The notes under the pieces were generated by a model. It was given only the letters and a program-made list of their open reading frames with translations. It searched no databases and was not told the DNA's origin. This document shows positions 21,212-33,817 of a stretch of 64,000 nucleotides of DNA, piece by piece. The stretch spans positions 62,001 to 126,000 of the forward strand of contig NZ_JABWQP020000005.1 of NCBI RefSeq assembly GCF_014268505.2. The letters run 5' to 3'. Both the position numbers and the translations under genes were made by a program. This DNA is from Pseudomonas khorasanensis. GTDB taxonomy: Bacteria; Pseudomonadota; Gammaproteobacteria; Pseudomonadales; Pseudomonadaceae. Position 1 is the stretch's first letter. Every line of letters begins with the position of its first letter.

Positions 21212-23041
21212 ATGGATGTGCGATTACCGTGGACGACCGCCTCAATCTGCCTGGCCCTGCTGTTGGGCGGCTGCTCGCCCGGCGATGAGAAGCACGTCGC
21301 CAGCCTCGACGAAAAAACAGCGACCTTTGAACAGTCACTGGACGCGATCAGCGATCCGAAACTCAAGGACGCCGTCACTGAACTCGGCGGTTCGCTGCTG
21401 TTGCTGGAAAGAGCCCGGCTCAAGCTCGACGACATCACGCCCCATACCGAATACGGCGAAGACGCCCTCGCCGTGCTCAAGCACTACCCTGCCCCGCAGG
21501 CGCTGGTCGATACCTTCATCAATGGGTTGTTCGTGCTGCACAAGGACGCCAGCTCCGATTACCTCACCGACCTGCAACCGGTCTTCCCGCTCAACCTCGA
21601 CATACCCGGCGGCTTCCTGTTTCCGCACGGTATCGAATGGCGCTCGGTGACGCTGAGCAACAAACGCGTCATCGCCTATCAGCCGGAATGGTCGGAAACC
21701 GATCCCGGCATTCAGCTCAGCCCGTCCAGTTCCAACGTGACCAACCCCGACGATCTGACCGTCACCTACCCGTTCATCGATGGTTTGAATGTCGACAAGA
21801 AAACCCTGCCGCAACCGGTCAGCTTGCAAGGCCAGATCGAAGTCATCGCGCCACGGCGGCTGTACAGTTTCGACCTGACGCAAAAAGACGTCGGCCAGAC
21901 CCGCACCAACGACAACCTCAGCGTCAAACTGCTGAAGCTTGCGAAGAACTACGCTGAAGTCGAAGTCAGCAACAGTCTGCCGCTGGCTGCCGAAGTGGCC
22001 GATAGCCGCATCAATCCACTGATCGTCCAGGCCCGCGACGCCACTGGTCAATACCTGGTGCGCGCCGGCTCGATCAACGAAAGCCCGGAGCAGGTCGCGT
22101 TCTATCAAAAGCAACTGGCGCAGCTGCAAAAGCAGAAGAGCTGGAGCGATACGCTGGAAAAGCAGCTCAGCGACGATCAGCAAGCATTCGAAAAAGAGCA
22201 CCCGCGCCGCTACAACAAGGTGTATTTCCACGGCCCCATCGAAACACTGGAAATCAGCGTACTCGACTTCTCCTCGGCGACCGTAACGCGCAAAGACCTG
22301 GACCTGCCGATTCGCACGTTCAATCCGCGCACCACGGCAAAAGTCGTTCAGCCGCTCGACCTGCCAGTGGTGGTTTACGACGATCAGGCCCGTAACTGGC
22401 TCAAGGGCGCGAGCCTGACGGAAGAGCAGCTGAAGGCCGGCGTGCGCATTCATCAGTCCGTGGAAGAACCGAGCGCGGCGCGTATCGAGTTTTCTCACCG
22501 CCGCACCTTCAACGATGAAATGCTCGGCGACGAGTTCAATCCCGGCGTTAGCCCCGTCACCTTCTTTACTGAAAAGCGTGGCGGCAAACTGGACGAACCG
22601 ATCGAACTGCCGCCCGAGGCTTATCAGGTCGATCCGCTGCGCGCGACCATTACTTACGATCTGAACCTGTTCCCCGAAACACCGGAGATTGCCGTAGGCT
22701 CGATGCCGTTGTTTCTGGCCACAGTGGCCCGACAGAGCTACGACGCGCAGTCATTGCCCAAAGGTCTGAAGATCAACGACAACACGCTGGTGGTGGATCG
22801 CAACATGTTCCCGGCCAACGAATGGCGCTTTTTCGTCAAGGACGACAGCGGGCATTACCTCAAACAGATTCTGTCGGTCAGCCACGACGCAAGCACAGAA
22901 GGCCCGGCGTTGTTTGCCGTGCACTATTTTTACGGTCGCCCAACCCAGGTGGAAAGCTATCAGCGAACTGACCTCGCCACCGTGCAATACGGGTTCGAGG
23001 TCAAGCTCGACAAAGCGCCGACGGACGATGTTGCTCCTTGA
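21212..23041 (+). CDS. Large lipoprotein of unknown function
   Basis: 609 residues from ATG 21212. That start has AGGA nine bases upstream; a GTG two codons earlier sits too close to it. N-terminus MDVRLPWTTASICLALLLGGC carries a lipobox (LGGC), then a Ser/Pro-rich start, so it is an LspA substrate. The residue after Cys is Ser, favouring the outer membrane. The rest is a soluble mixed-fold protein with a Gln/Lys-rich helical stretch near residues 285-325 (QKQLAQLQKQKSW). I do not recognise the family. Strongly Pseudomonas-like codon use; monocistronic, divergent from the yqhA-like gene. Confidence 0.85.
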   Translation: MDVRLPWTTASICLALLLGGCSPGDEKHVASLDEKTATFEQSLDAISDPKLKDAVTELGGSLLLLERARLKLDDITPHTEYGEDALAVLKHYPAPQALVDTFINGLFVLHKDASSDYLTDLQPVFPLNLDIPGGFLFPHGIEWRSVTLSNKRVIAYQPEWSETDPGIQLSPSSSNVTNPDDLTVTYPFIDGLNVDKKTLPQPVSLQGQIEVIAPRRLYSFDLTQKDVGQTRTNDNLSVKLLKLAKNYAEVEVSNSLPLAAEVADSRINPLIVQARDATGQYLVRAGSINESPEQVAFYQKQLAQLQKQKSWSDTLEKQLSDDQQAFEKEHPRRYNKVYFHGPIETLEISVLDFSSATVTRKDLDLPIRTFNPRTTAKVVQPLDLPVVVYDDQARNWLKGASLTEEQLKAGVRIHQSVEEPSAARIEFSHRRTFNDEMLGDEFNPGVSPVTFFTEKRGGKLDEPIELPPEAYQVDPLRATITYDLNLFPETPEIAVGSMPLFLATVARQSYDAQSLPKGLKINDNTLVVDRNMFPANEWRFFVKDDSGHYLKQILSVSHDASTEGPALFAVHYFYGRPTQVESYQRTDLATVQYGFEVKLDKAPTDDVAP

Positions 23042-23048
23042 AGGGCCA

Positions 23049-23090
23049 GATCAAAAGATCGCAGCCTGCGACAGCGCCTACAGGCTGCGA
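23049..23090. repeat. GATCAAAAGATCGCAGCC-type repeat, single copy
   Basis: GATCAAAAGATCGCAGCCTG followed by a perfect 9-bp stem CGCAGCCTG / CAGGCTGCG around a 12-base loop. The same family occurs as a long inverted pair at 39208-39292. Here the right arm overlaps the 3' end of the gene at 23078 and supplies its stop codon. Confidence 0.7.
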
Positions 23091-23392
23091 CCACGACCGC
23101 CGTTGATCTGGCGCAGTTGCGCTTGCAGGTGCAGGCTCCAGATCTGCGGATCGTCGGCCAGTTCATAGCCATGCAAGGTCAGGCTCTCGACGATGGTGTC
23201 GAGAATCGACTCAGCCGCCACCGGTCCGTGAAACGGGCCCTGGGCTTTGATCGCGGAAGGTTGTTCGCCGGCCATGCCGGCGGCGAAGAGCAGCGTCCAC
23301 ATGCCGTTATCGCCGGCCAGCGGCTTGACGGCGCATTCGATCCGGGTCACCAGACCCAGGCATTGACGGGTGAGACAGAGGTTGCGCGACAT
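23078..23392 (-). CDS. Conserved hypothetical protein
   Basis: 104 residues: MSRNLCLTRQCLGLVTRIEC, GMWTLLFAAGMAGEQPS, LDTIVESLTLHGYELADDPQIWSLHLQAQLRQING. No signal peptide or membrane helix. I do not recognise a domain. The final residues (RSL) and TAG stop are encoded inside a dispersed repeat, so the natural C-terminus may have been altered by repeat insertion. By position it would correspond to PA4575. Between this gene and the Lon-like gene is a REP doublet and no other visible gene. Confidence 0.7.
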   Translation of the reverse strand: MSRNLCLTRQCLGLVTRIECAVKPLAGDNGMWTLLFAAGMAGEQPSAIKAQGPFHGPVAAESILDTIVESLTLHGYELADDPQIWSLHLQAQLRQINGGRGRSL

Positions 23393-23716
23393 GGCGGCGA
23401 CCCTCGGTAAAGCCGGTATTCAGCCCCCACGGGAGGACTGGCTCGATCCAGTGATACTGTCGATATCCTTGACCTGAGAATAGAAGAAAAGTGTCCCGCG
23501 CAAGCCAAATGGAACCAGAAGGCGCCGAATGGTCATTGTGTGAAGTTTGACGCCAGAGTAGTGGCACTATTGACGAAGATCGGCGCAAATATCAATCGGA
23601 AAACGACTGTGGGAGCGAGCCTGCTCGCGAAGGCGTCGGGTCAACCGACAGATAAGTGGGCTGATCCATCGTCTTCGCGAGCAGGCTCGCTCCCACAGGG
23701 TCTGGTGTGAAATGGA
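23393..23716. other. Intergenic region with REP doublet
   Basis: 324 bases between the hypothetical gene and the Lon-like gene. Apart from the REP doublet at 23609-23696 I see no gene or clear regulatory site. The first 200 bases should contain the promoter of the gene ending at 23078. Confidence 0.6.
23609..23696. repeat. REP doublet (REPIN), 88 bp
   Basis: Facing REP palindromes with intact ends, immediately after the Lon-like gene on its 3' side. Confidence 0.93.
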
Positions 23717-26155
23717 TCAGGCCGGTTTGGCTTCGGCGAGAGCCTCCTGCGCCAGTTCCTTCTCGGCCTCTTTCAGATCGTCTTCGCTGATCATCTCGGC
23801 GATGTCTCGCAGACGCTCGACCACCCGGGCGTTGATGCTGCCCTCGGGGAATTCGCCATCGGCGTTCGGTTCACCGGCCGGCTCGCCCGCGAGCAGGCTC
23901 AGCGCCTCATCGGCCTGACGCACTGCATACACATGGAATTGCCCGGCGCGCACTGCGCTCAGCACCTTTTCGTCGAGCATCAGCGTAGCGACGTTAGCCT
24001 GAGGAATGATCGCGCCCTGCTCGCCGGTTAAACCGCGCGCTTCGCAGAGCCGGAAGAAACCTTCGATCTTCTCGTTAACCCCGCCCACCGCCTGCACTTC
24101 ACCGAACTGGTTGATCGAACCGGTGATCGCGAAGCATTGCTTGAGCGGGGTTTTCGACAGCGCCGAAATCAGTGTGCATGCCTCGCCCAGCGATGCGCTG
24201 TCGCCGTCGACGTAGCCGTAGGATTGCTCCAGGGCGATGCTCGCCGAAATCGCCAGCGGGAATTCCTGGGCGTAACGACTGCCCAGATAGCCGGTGAGAA
24301 TCATCACGCCTTTGGAGTGAATCGGCTGGCCGAGGTTGACCTCACGCTCGATGTCGACAATGCCGCTGCCGCCCGGGTACACCGTGGCGGAGATCCGCGC
24401 CGGCACGCCGAACGCCGAGTCGCCGACTTCCAGCACCGTCAGCCCGTTGCACTTGCCGACCGCCGCGCCATCGGTGTCGATGAGGATGATGCCGGCAAGC
24501 ATGTCGTCGAGAATCCGCGCCGACACACGCCCGGTTCGGGTGGCCTTGGCTTTCAGTGCGCGCTCGATGTGACCGGCGTCGGTCATGTCGTCGCCGGCCA
24601 GGTGGCGGATGAAATCAGCCTCGCTGACCAGCTGGAACAAATCGCCGATGCGCGCCGACAAACGCCCTTGATGCTCGGCCAGCCGTGCGCTGTACGTTGC
24701 CAGTCGCGCCACCGCATCAGCGGTCAGCGGCGCCATGCCCTCTTCCGAGGTGCGGGTTTTGAGCAATTGGGCGAACTGCTCCAGGCTCTCGTCGACCATC
24801 GGGATGTCTTCGTCGAAGTCGACCAGAACGCGGAACATCTCCTGAAAGTCCGGATCGAGGTCCTGCAGCGTGTAGTACAGCTGCCGCGCGCCAATGATGA
24901 TGACTTTGACCTGCAACGGGATGTGTTGCGGGTTGAGGGTCACGGTGGCGAAACGGCCCATTTCGCCCAGCGGCGATTCCATTTTCAGTTTGCGCGACTG
25001 CAGGGCGCGTTTGAGCGCATCCCACACGAACGGCTCGCTGAGCATTTTTTCCGCTTCAAGAATCAGAAAGCCGCCATTGGCGCGATGCAGCGCACCCGGA
25101 CGCAGCTGGCGATAGGTCGTGTAGAGCGCGCCTTGATCGGTGGTGTATTCGATGCGACCGAACAGGTTTTCATAAGTCGGATGCGGCTCGAAGACCACCG
25201 GCGCACCGCCGCTGGAAGGATGCCCGACCACCAGGCTTGGCGCGTATTGCTCTTCCAGCAGCTTGCGCGCGACGGCGTCGGTCTTGCTGTCATCGACCAG
25301 TTGCTCGACCACGGTTTTCAGCAAATAAACCTGCATCGCTTGCAGGTACCCGCAGACGGCGGCGTTCTCGGCGTACTTTTCCGACAGCGGTGACAGCAAC
25401 GGTTGCAAGGCCAGGGTAATGGTCTCTTCGTTGAGCTGACGCAGTTGGTTGTTCGACTCGCGCTTCCATTGCGGCAGGCTGGCGAGCTCTTCGTTGAGAC
25501 GCTCCTCAAGGCCGGAAATGTCGTTGTGGAAGCGCTCGCGATCGGCTTCCGGCAACTGCGAAAACTCAGCTTCGTCGAGCGCCTTGCCCTCGAGCATCGG
25601 CGTGAAAGCGATGTTGCTGCTGTCGCGGTACAGGGCGACGTCTTTTTCCAGGGCCAGACGCTCGATGATGTCCAGCGCCTTGTCGTAGCGCTGGTTGAAT
25701 GCCCGGTCGATGGCGCTCTTCTTTTGCTGATAGGACGGGTGCTCGAAGACCGCCGGGAAGGTCGCCAGCAGGTTATCGATCAACCCGTTGATGTCGGCAA
25801 TGAACGACGTCGCGGTGCCCGATGGCAATTCCAGAACCCGGGGTTCGCGGGGCTCGTCGAAATTATTGACGTAGACCCAGTCCGCCGGCGTCTGCAGACG
25901 CTTGCCTTCGGCTTTCAGGTAGCGTTTGACGAACGAGAACCGACCGGTGCCGGGCTCGCCCATGACAAATACGTTGTAACCGGGGCGAGGCATGGCCACG
26001 CCAAACTGCAAGGCTTCGACCGCGCGTTCCTGGCCGAGCACACCGCGAAAGGGCTCCAGATCATTGGTGGTAGTGAAGCTGAACTGTTCAGCGGAAAACG
26101 GACGGGTCAGCGCTTCTGGCGCAAGACGCAAGCTGGCAGCAACAGAATCAGGCAT
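23717..26155 (-). CDS. Lon-like ATP-dependent protease (AAA_32 / LonB-like family)
   Basis: 812 residues. The AAA part has GVLGQERAVEALQFGVAM and a P-loop-like VMGEPGTGRFSFV near residue 65, in which the usual GK is GR. A Lon-type proteolytic domain is C-terminal, with catalytic Ser in DGDSASLGEACTLISALS (about residue 650) and Lys in VNEKIEGFF (about 693). No Lon N-terminal domain is present. It is distinct from housekeeping Lon; the family resembles E. coli YcbZ (LonH) and PA4576. Substrates unknown. Start ATG 26155 (MPDSVAASLRLAPEAL). Confidence 0.92.
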   Translation of the reverse strand: MPDSVAASLRLAPEALTRPFSAEQFSFTTTNDLEPFRGVLGQERAVEALQFGVAMPRPGYNVFVMGEPGTGRFSFVKRYLKAEGKRLQTPADWVYVNNFDEPREPRVLELPSGTATSFIADINGLIDNLLATFPAVFEHPSYQQKKSAIDRAFNQRYDKALDIIERLALEKDVALYRDSSNIAFTPMLEGKALDEAEFSQLPEADRERFHNDISGLEERLNEELASLPQWKRESNNQLRQLNEETITLALQPLLSPLSEKYAENAAVCGYLQAMQVYLLKTVVEQLVDDSKTDAVARKLLEEQYAPSLVVGHPSSGGAPVVFEPHPTYENLFGRIEYTTDQGALYTTYRQLRPGALHRANGGFLILEAEKMLSEPFVWDALKRALQSRKLKMESPLGEMGRFATVTLNPQHIPLQVKVIIIGARQLYYTLQDLDPDFQEMFRVLVDFDEDIPMVDESLEQFAQLLKTRTSEEGMAPLTADAVARLATYSARLAEHQGRLSARIGDLFQLVSEADFIRHLAGDDMTDAGHIERALKAKATRTGRVSARILDDMLAGIILIDTDGAAVGKCNGLTVLEVGDSAFGVPARISATVYPGGSGIVDIEREVNLGQPIHSKGVMILTGYLGSRYAQEFPLAISASIALEQSYGYVDGDSASLGEACTLISALSKTPLKQCFAITGSINQFGEVQAVGGVNEKIEGFFRLCEARGLTGEQGAIIPQANVATLMLDEKVLSAVRAGQFHVYAVRQADEALSLLAGEPAGEPNADGEFPEGSINARVVERLRDIAEMISEDDLKEAEKELAQEALAEAKPA

Positions 26156-26455
26156 CGGGCTTCCTTACAAACGGGCGGGGCAGGTAGCGGCATTCTGGCG
26201 CCGCCCGTGCCCCACTGGCAAGGCGCGCCACATGACAAAGCATAGACAAGCGCTCGGGCGCTGGGCGCGGCCCGTGGAATCGGGGTTTATTCCAAATATT
26301 TTGTAAAAAATCACGGAACCGCTGGAACGTGCCTAAACTCCAAACTGCGCGGCTGGAACTAATACCGGCCCACTGGCTTCATTGGGCTCTGTTTCCACAG
26401 AGTCTGGGGCGGCCAGAACCCTGTCCATTGGTATGCACATAAAGAGAACAAAGCT
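26156..26455. other. Divergent intergenic region
   Basis: 300 bases between the Lon-like gene and the DUF3015 gene. Mostly GC-rich, then an A/T-rich patch (ATTCCAAATATTTTGTAAAA) near 26289. An imperfect dyad GGAAT/ATTCC spans 26276-26293. No gene is seen. Confidence 0.5.
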
Positions 26456-26944
26456 ATGAAACGGATTCTTCTCGGTACTCTCTTCACCGCTGTATCCATC
26501 AACGCAATGGCGCAAGCCCCGGGCGGCCCGGATTGCGGTTGGGGCAACATGCTGTTTGAAGGTCAGCGTGGCACCCCGGCTCACTTCCTCGCATCCACCA
26601 CCAACGGCACTTCCGGCAACGCCACGTTCGGTATGACTTCCGGCACCAACGGTTGCTCCACCAACGCGTCGCTGACCTATGGCGGCAAATCCTGGTTCGC
26701 CATGAATGGCATGATGAACGAGCTGTCCGAAGACATGGCCAAAGGCAACGGCGAAGCGCTGACGACTTATGCCGTGGTACTGGGCGTAGCACCGGAAGAT
26801 CGCGCACACTTCGCTCAAGTGACCCACGAGCACTTCCAGCAGATCTTCAGCAAGGCTGACGTGACCGCTGAAGACGTGCATACCAACACCCTGGCGGTAC
26901 TGAAATCGGACCCACGTCTGGCCAAGTACGCAACTCAGGCTTAA
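26456..26944 (+). CDS. DUF3015 family secreted protein
   Basis: 162 residues. Signal peptide MKRILLGTLFTAVSINAMAQ, then the DUF3015 pattern: CGWGNMLFEGQRG, HFLASTTNGTSGNATFGMTSGTNGC, AMNGMMNELSEDMAKGNGEAL, a helical C-terminal half. Two conserved cysteines (in DCGWG and NGCS). Probably periplasmic; function unknown. Single gene with its own terminator. Confidence 0.9.
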   Translation: MKRILLGTLFTAVSINAMAQAPGGPDCGWGNMLFEGQRGTPAHFLASTTNGTSGNATFGMTSGTNGCSTNASLTYGGKSWFAMNGMMNELSEDMAKGNGEALTTYAVVLGVAPEDRAHFAQVTHEHFQQIFSKADVTAEDVHTNTLAVLKSDPRLAKYATQA

Positions 26945-26954
26945 GCTCGACCCC

Positions 26955-26989
26955 ACCCGCTTCCTTCGGGAAGCGGGTTTTCTTTTTTT
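26955..26989 (+). terminator. Terminator of the DUF3015 gene
   Basis: ACCCGCTTCC / GGAAGCGGGT stem with TTCG tetraloop followed by TTTCTTTTTTT. Confidence 0.95.
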
Positions 26990-27042
26990 GGACTGCCCTT
27001 TCTGAGCGATGCCAGATCAGTCGAATACATGCGCTGAACCCT

Positions 27043-27140
27043 GTGGCGAGGGAGCTTGCTCCCGTTGGGGCGCAAAGCGCCCCCGCTCTTGAAGAACGGG
27101 GAGCGCTGCGCACTCCAGCGGGAGCAAGCTCCCTCGCCAC
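27043..27140. repeat. Second REP family (GTGGCGAGGGAGCTTGCTCCC type), inverted pair
   Basis: GTGGCGAGGGAGCTTGCTCC on the left and its exact reverse complement on the right, 98 bp, with GGGGCGC/GCGCCCC inside. Flanking CCCT/AGGG extend the palindrome. Related copy at 56851-56970. Confidence 0.9.
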
Positions 27141-27215
27141 AGGGTGGACGCGGATTCGGCCGAAAGGTATCAACTGCGCAGGGTCTTTGTTTTCTTTCGA
27201 CTTAAGTTGCCATCT

Positions 27216-29069
27216 ATGCTCAAACGCCTTGCCTGGCTGGCGCTCTGTGTCTGCGCCCCGCTGTCCGCCGCGCCTCACATCGATCCTCAACGTTTGCAGC
27301 AACTGGCCAACGACCGCTTCTGGATTTCCTTAGGCCACTATGAAAGCGCCAAGCTGGGTGGCTGGCGCAGTTACGTCAGCGACAAGAAGTTCTTCCTGGC
27401 GCCCGATGGCAACGAGCATCCCGACCGAGAGCTGGCCGCGACTGTGCAGGCGCTGTACGCCCCGGCCGGTCTTGGCGAGCAACACGCTCAGTGCGTCTAT
27501 CCGGCACGAACACGCTGGATCAAGGCGCAGCTCAACCTCACCGACCTGCCCACGCCGGCATGCGCTGAATACAAAAAATGGTTCAAGGACGTTTCGCCGC
27601 ACAGCGCGGTAATGATTTTTCCGGCGGCGTACCTCAACAGCCCCTCGTCGATGTTCGGCCACACCCTGCTGCGCATCGATCAGGCCGATGTGCAGGCCGA
27701 CAAGACTTCCCTGCTCAGTTACGCCATCAACTTCGGCGCCTACATCGAAGGCTCGGACAACAGCATTCTCTATGCCTGGAAGGGCTTGATGGGCGGCTAT
27801 CCGGGGCTGTTCGCGCTGGTGCCGTACCAGGAAAAACTCTCTGAGTACCGCAGCCTGGAGAACCGCGACCTGTGGGAGTACCGGCTCAATCTGACTCAGG
27901 AAGAAACCGCGCGCATGGTCGAGCATGTGTGGGAGCTCAAACAGATTCAGTTCGATTATTTCTTCTTCGACGAAAACTGCTCGTATCGCTTGCTGGAACT
28001 GCTGCAAGTGGCGCGCCCAAGCCTGCGCCTGACAGAACAATTTCCGCTGACCGCTATCCCCACCGACACCGTTAAAGCGGTGAAAGAGGCCGGACTGGTC
28101 GAGCACATCGAATATCGCCCGTCCCGCGAGCGTGAACTGCTCAGCCGCGCCGAGCCGTTGAGCGACGATGAGCAGCAATGGGTGCTGAAAGTCAGCGCCG
28201 ATCAACAGGTATTGCAGCAGCCAGCGTTCAAAGCGCTGCCCCGCAAGCGCCAGGCCTTGATCGTCGACGCGGCCTATCGCCTCGAGCGCTACCGCGCCAA
28301 CGGTCAGGAACGCGACCCGCAACGCGCCCAGCGCAGCTTCGAACTGCTGCGGGCGATCAACAAGAACCCCGCGCCGGAGCTGGACATCCCGCAACCCGGC
28401 CTGCCCGAAGACGGCCATGAATCACGTACCTGGCAGGCCGGTCTCGGCACCCGCGGCGACCGTGCATTTGGCGAATATGGCCTGCGCATGGCCTATCACG
28501 ATCTCAACGACAACGCCGAAAGCTTCCCCCTCGGCGCGCAGATAGAAATCCTGCAATTGAAGTTGCGCCAGTACGAGGGCAACGACTGGCAATTGCAGCA
28601 ACTGGACCTGGCGACGATTCGTTCACTGACGCCGCGTAACGAGCTCTTGCAACCCTTGTCGTGGCAAGTCACCGGTGGCCTGGAACGCGTGCCGGGCAAG
28701 CATGACGACGAAACACTCGTCAGCCACGTCAATGGCGGCGGCGGCGGTACCTGGCAACTGGGCGAAGACGTGCTCGGCTTCGCCCTCGGTACGGTGCGCG
28801 TGGAGCACAACAATGACTTCGCCGAATTTGTGTCACCGGCCGGCGGTTTCAACACCGGTGTGTTGTGGAAAAATCCGTTGGGCAATCTGAGCCTTGAGGC
28901 CAAGGGCGATTACTTCTTCAACGGCGAAGTGCGTCGCAGCCTGAGCCTGAACCAGCAGTGGGAGCTGTCGCGCAACCTTGGTTTACGCCTGAGTGCGCAG
29001 CGTGAATTCAGCCATCTGGCGACGCCGGAGACCGAAGTCATGCTTGAGGTGAAGTGGTATCACTACTGA
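27216..29069 (+). CDS. DUF4105 (Lnb-like N-terminal domain) envelope protein with predicted beta-strand C-terminus
   Basis: 617 residues from ATG 27216 (MLKRLAWLALCVCAPLSAAP), a signal peptide. Longer frames start inside the repeat upstream and are rejected; no good Shine-Dalgarno is visible. The N-terminal domain matches DUF4105, now often called Lnb N-terminal periplasmic, with likely catalytic His in NSPSSMFGHTLLRID and Cys in FFDENCSYRLLELLQ, about 100 residues apart. From about residue 400 amphipathic strands (WQAGLGTRGDRAFGEYGLRMAY ... VMLEVKWYHY) end in an aromatic residue, as in outer-membrane barrels. Possible role in lipid or lipoprotein acyl chemistry at the envelope; inferred only. 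Confidence 0.85.
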   Translation: MLKRLAWLALCVCAPLSAAPHIDPQRLQQLANDRFWISLGHYESAKLGGWRSYVSDKKFFLAPDGNEHPDRELAATVQALYAPAGLGEQHAQCVYPARTRWIKAQLNLTDLPTPACAEYKKWFKDVSPHSAVMIFPAAYLNSPSSMFGHTLLRIDQADVQADKTSLLSYAINFGAYIEGSDNSILYAWKGLMGGYPGLFALVPYQEKLSEYRSLENRDLWEYRLNLTQEETARMVEHVWELKQIQFDYFFFDENCSYRLLELLQVARPSLRLTEQFPLTAIPTDTVKAVKEAGLVEHIEYRPSRERELLSRAEPLSDDEQQWVLKVSADQQVLQQPAFKALPRKRQALIVDAAYRLERYRANGQERDPQRAQRSFELLRAINKNPAPELDIPQPGLPEDGHESRTWQAGLGTRGDRAFGEYGLRMAYHDLNDNAESFPLGAQIEILQLKLRQYEGNDWQLQQLDLATIRSLTPRNELLQPLSWQVTGGLERVPGKHDDETLVSHVNGGGGGTWQLGEDVLGFALGTVRVEHNNDFAEFVSPAGGFNTGVLWKNPLGNLSLEAKGDYFFNGEVRRSLSLNQQWELSRNLGLRLSAQREFSHLATPETEVMLEVKWYHY

Positions 29070-29075
29070 GCCCCT

Positions 29076-29163
29076 GTGGGAGCGAGCCTGCTCGCGAATG
29101 CGTCGCGTCGGGCGACCTTAGTGTCGACTGACCCACCGCCTTCGCGAGCAGGCTCGCTCCCAC
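29076..29163. repeat. REP doublet (REPIN), 88 bp
   Basis: Facing REP copies six bases after the DUF4105 gene stop. Confidence 0.93.
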
Positions 29164-29268
29164 ATTGGTTCGTGCGGCTGACAGATTTTTCACCCGCCTA
29201 CGACAGCCGCCCGACCAATCCCCTTCTAGACTTCCCTTATCAGCCGAAAACCGGCGCGGGAGAATGCG

Positions 29269-29643
29269 ATGTGGCGGTGCGTGGGGTTGGGCGTTTTGCT
29301 GTTGCTGGGCGGTTGCCAGACCACCCATGAAGATTTGATTGCCAAAGGTTATCCGCCCGCCTTCGCCGACGGCTTTGACGACGGTTGTGTCAGCGGTCGC
29401 CAGGCCGCCGGTTCGATCAGCGGCGAGTTTCGCAAGAACGTACCGCGCTACCTGAAAGACAAGCTCTACGCCGAAGGCTGGACCGACGGCTTCCGCCAAT
29501 GCCAGGCGATGCTGGAAAACCGGGATCGCGAGCAGTATCGCAACGAGCACTGGGACGAACGCGAGCGCGCCTGGCAACAGCAGAAAGACCGGGACGTCGG
29601 GCGGGCTATCGATCGCCCTGAGTCGCTTACAGACATCCGTTGA
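29269..29643 (+). CDS. Small lipoprotein
   Basis: 124 residues. Lipobox in MWRCVGLGVLLLLGGC, with Gln at +2. The mature part has HEDLIAKGYPPAFADGFDDGCVSGRQAAG and KLYAEGWTDGFRQCQAML, a repeated GF/GW-DG pattern with two cysteines, then a charged helical tail (REQYRNEHWDERERAWQQQKDRD). GGGAGAATGCG precedes the ATG. No family recognised; likely an outer-membrane lipoprotein. About 50 bases upstream of the Gre-like gene, perhaps cotranscribed. Confidence 0.82.
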   Translation: MWRCVGLGVLLLLGGCQTTHEDLIAKGYPPAFADGFDDGCVSGRQAAGSISGEFRKNVPRYLKDKLYAEGWTDGFRQCQAMLENRDREQYRNEHWDERERAWQQQKDRDVGRAIDRPESLTDIR

Positions 29644-29691
29644 AACCAAATGCCGACAACCATGGCCCAATTCCTATAACAGGAGGACACC

Positions 29692-31613
<1,922 letters not shown>

Positions 31614-31721
31614 TTATGAAATTAAATGGTGCACAGGATATAAATCAGGACCTTTTTTGGCCTGTTTTTGCACCGGATCAGGGAGTGCATATCCATACCT
31701 TGCACCAACAGTTACACCGTC

Positions 31722-31788
31722 TTCGCGAGCAGGCTTGCGCCCATATTTGAAAATGTATTCCGCCTGGGGGAGCGAGCCTGCTCGCGAA
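31722..31788. repeat. REP pair, 67-bp back-to-back class
   Basis: Two REP copies in the opposite arrangement to the 88-bp doublets: TTCGCGAGCAGGCTTGCGCC at the left and its inverse at the right, separated by ATATTTGAAAATGTATTCCG. The same 67-bp layout and spacer theme occurs at 37684-37750. Confidence 0.85.
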
Positions 31789-31820
31789 GGGCTCGGCGCG
31801 GTCTGACTGAAAATATGGGC

Positions 31821-31852
31821 AAAAAAAACGGAGCCCGAAGGCTCCGCTTTTT
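31821..31852 (-). terminator. Terminator of ettA
   Basis: Minus-strand hairpin GCGGAGCC / GGCTCCGT with TTCG loop followed by a run of eight T, 16 bases after the ettA stop. Confidence 0.93.
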
Positions 31853-31867
31853 CTGCAACCAGCCCGA

Positions 31868-33532
<1,665 letters not shown>

Positions 33533-33817
33533 GGAGAACCTTGGGTCAGTGACAGATGAATGATTGAAGCGCAGGCGAGGCCTGGCCAGACCGTGCGCGT
33601 CGTTCACTTGATGGTTATCAATGCGTGCGCGCAGAAAAAGCCTGATTGCAGGAGCCGGGACGCCCCTGTTTAACGGGCAAAGCTACCTTAATGACCGGTG
33701 GCAGTCCAGCCGCGAGGGGCTGGCACTTCGCCACGACTCAAGGCATGCTAGCCGCCCTTTGGGCGTCCGGCTTATAGTGCACGTCGCGCCAGTCCAGCCA
33801 GACCGCAGGATTACAGC

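Noticed and set aside
21058..21480. 140-codon minus-strand frame upstream of the yqhA-like gene
   Set aside because: Overlaps the signal peptide and start of the lipoprotein gene in antisense; no coding character.
24137..26245. Long plus-strand frames opposite the Lon-like gene (418 and 280 codons)
   Set aside because: Low-complexity His/Arg/Gln translations; antisense shadows.
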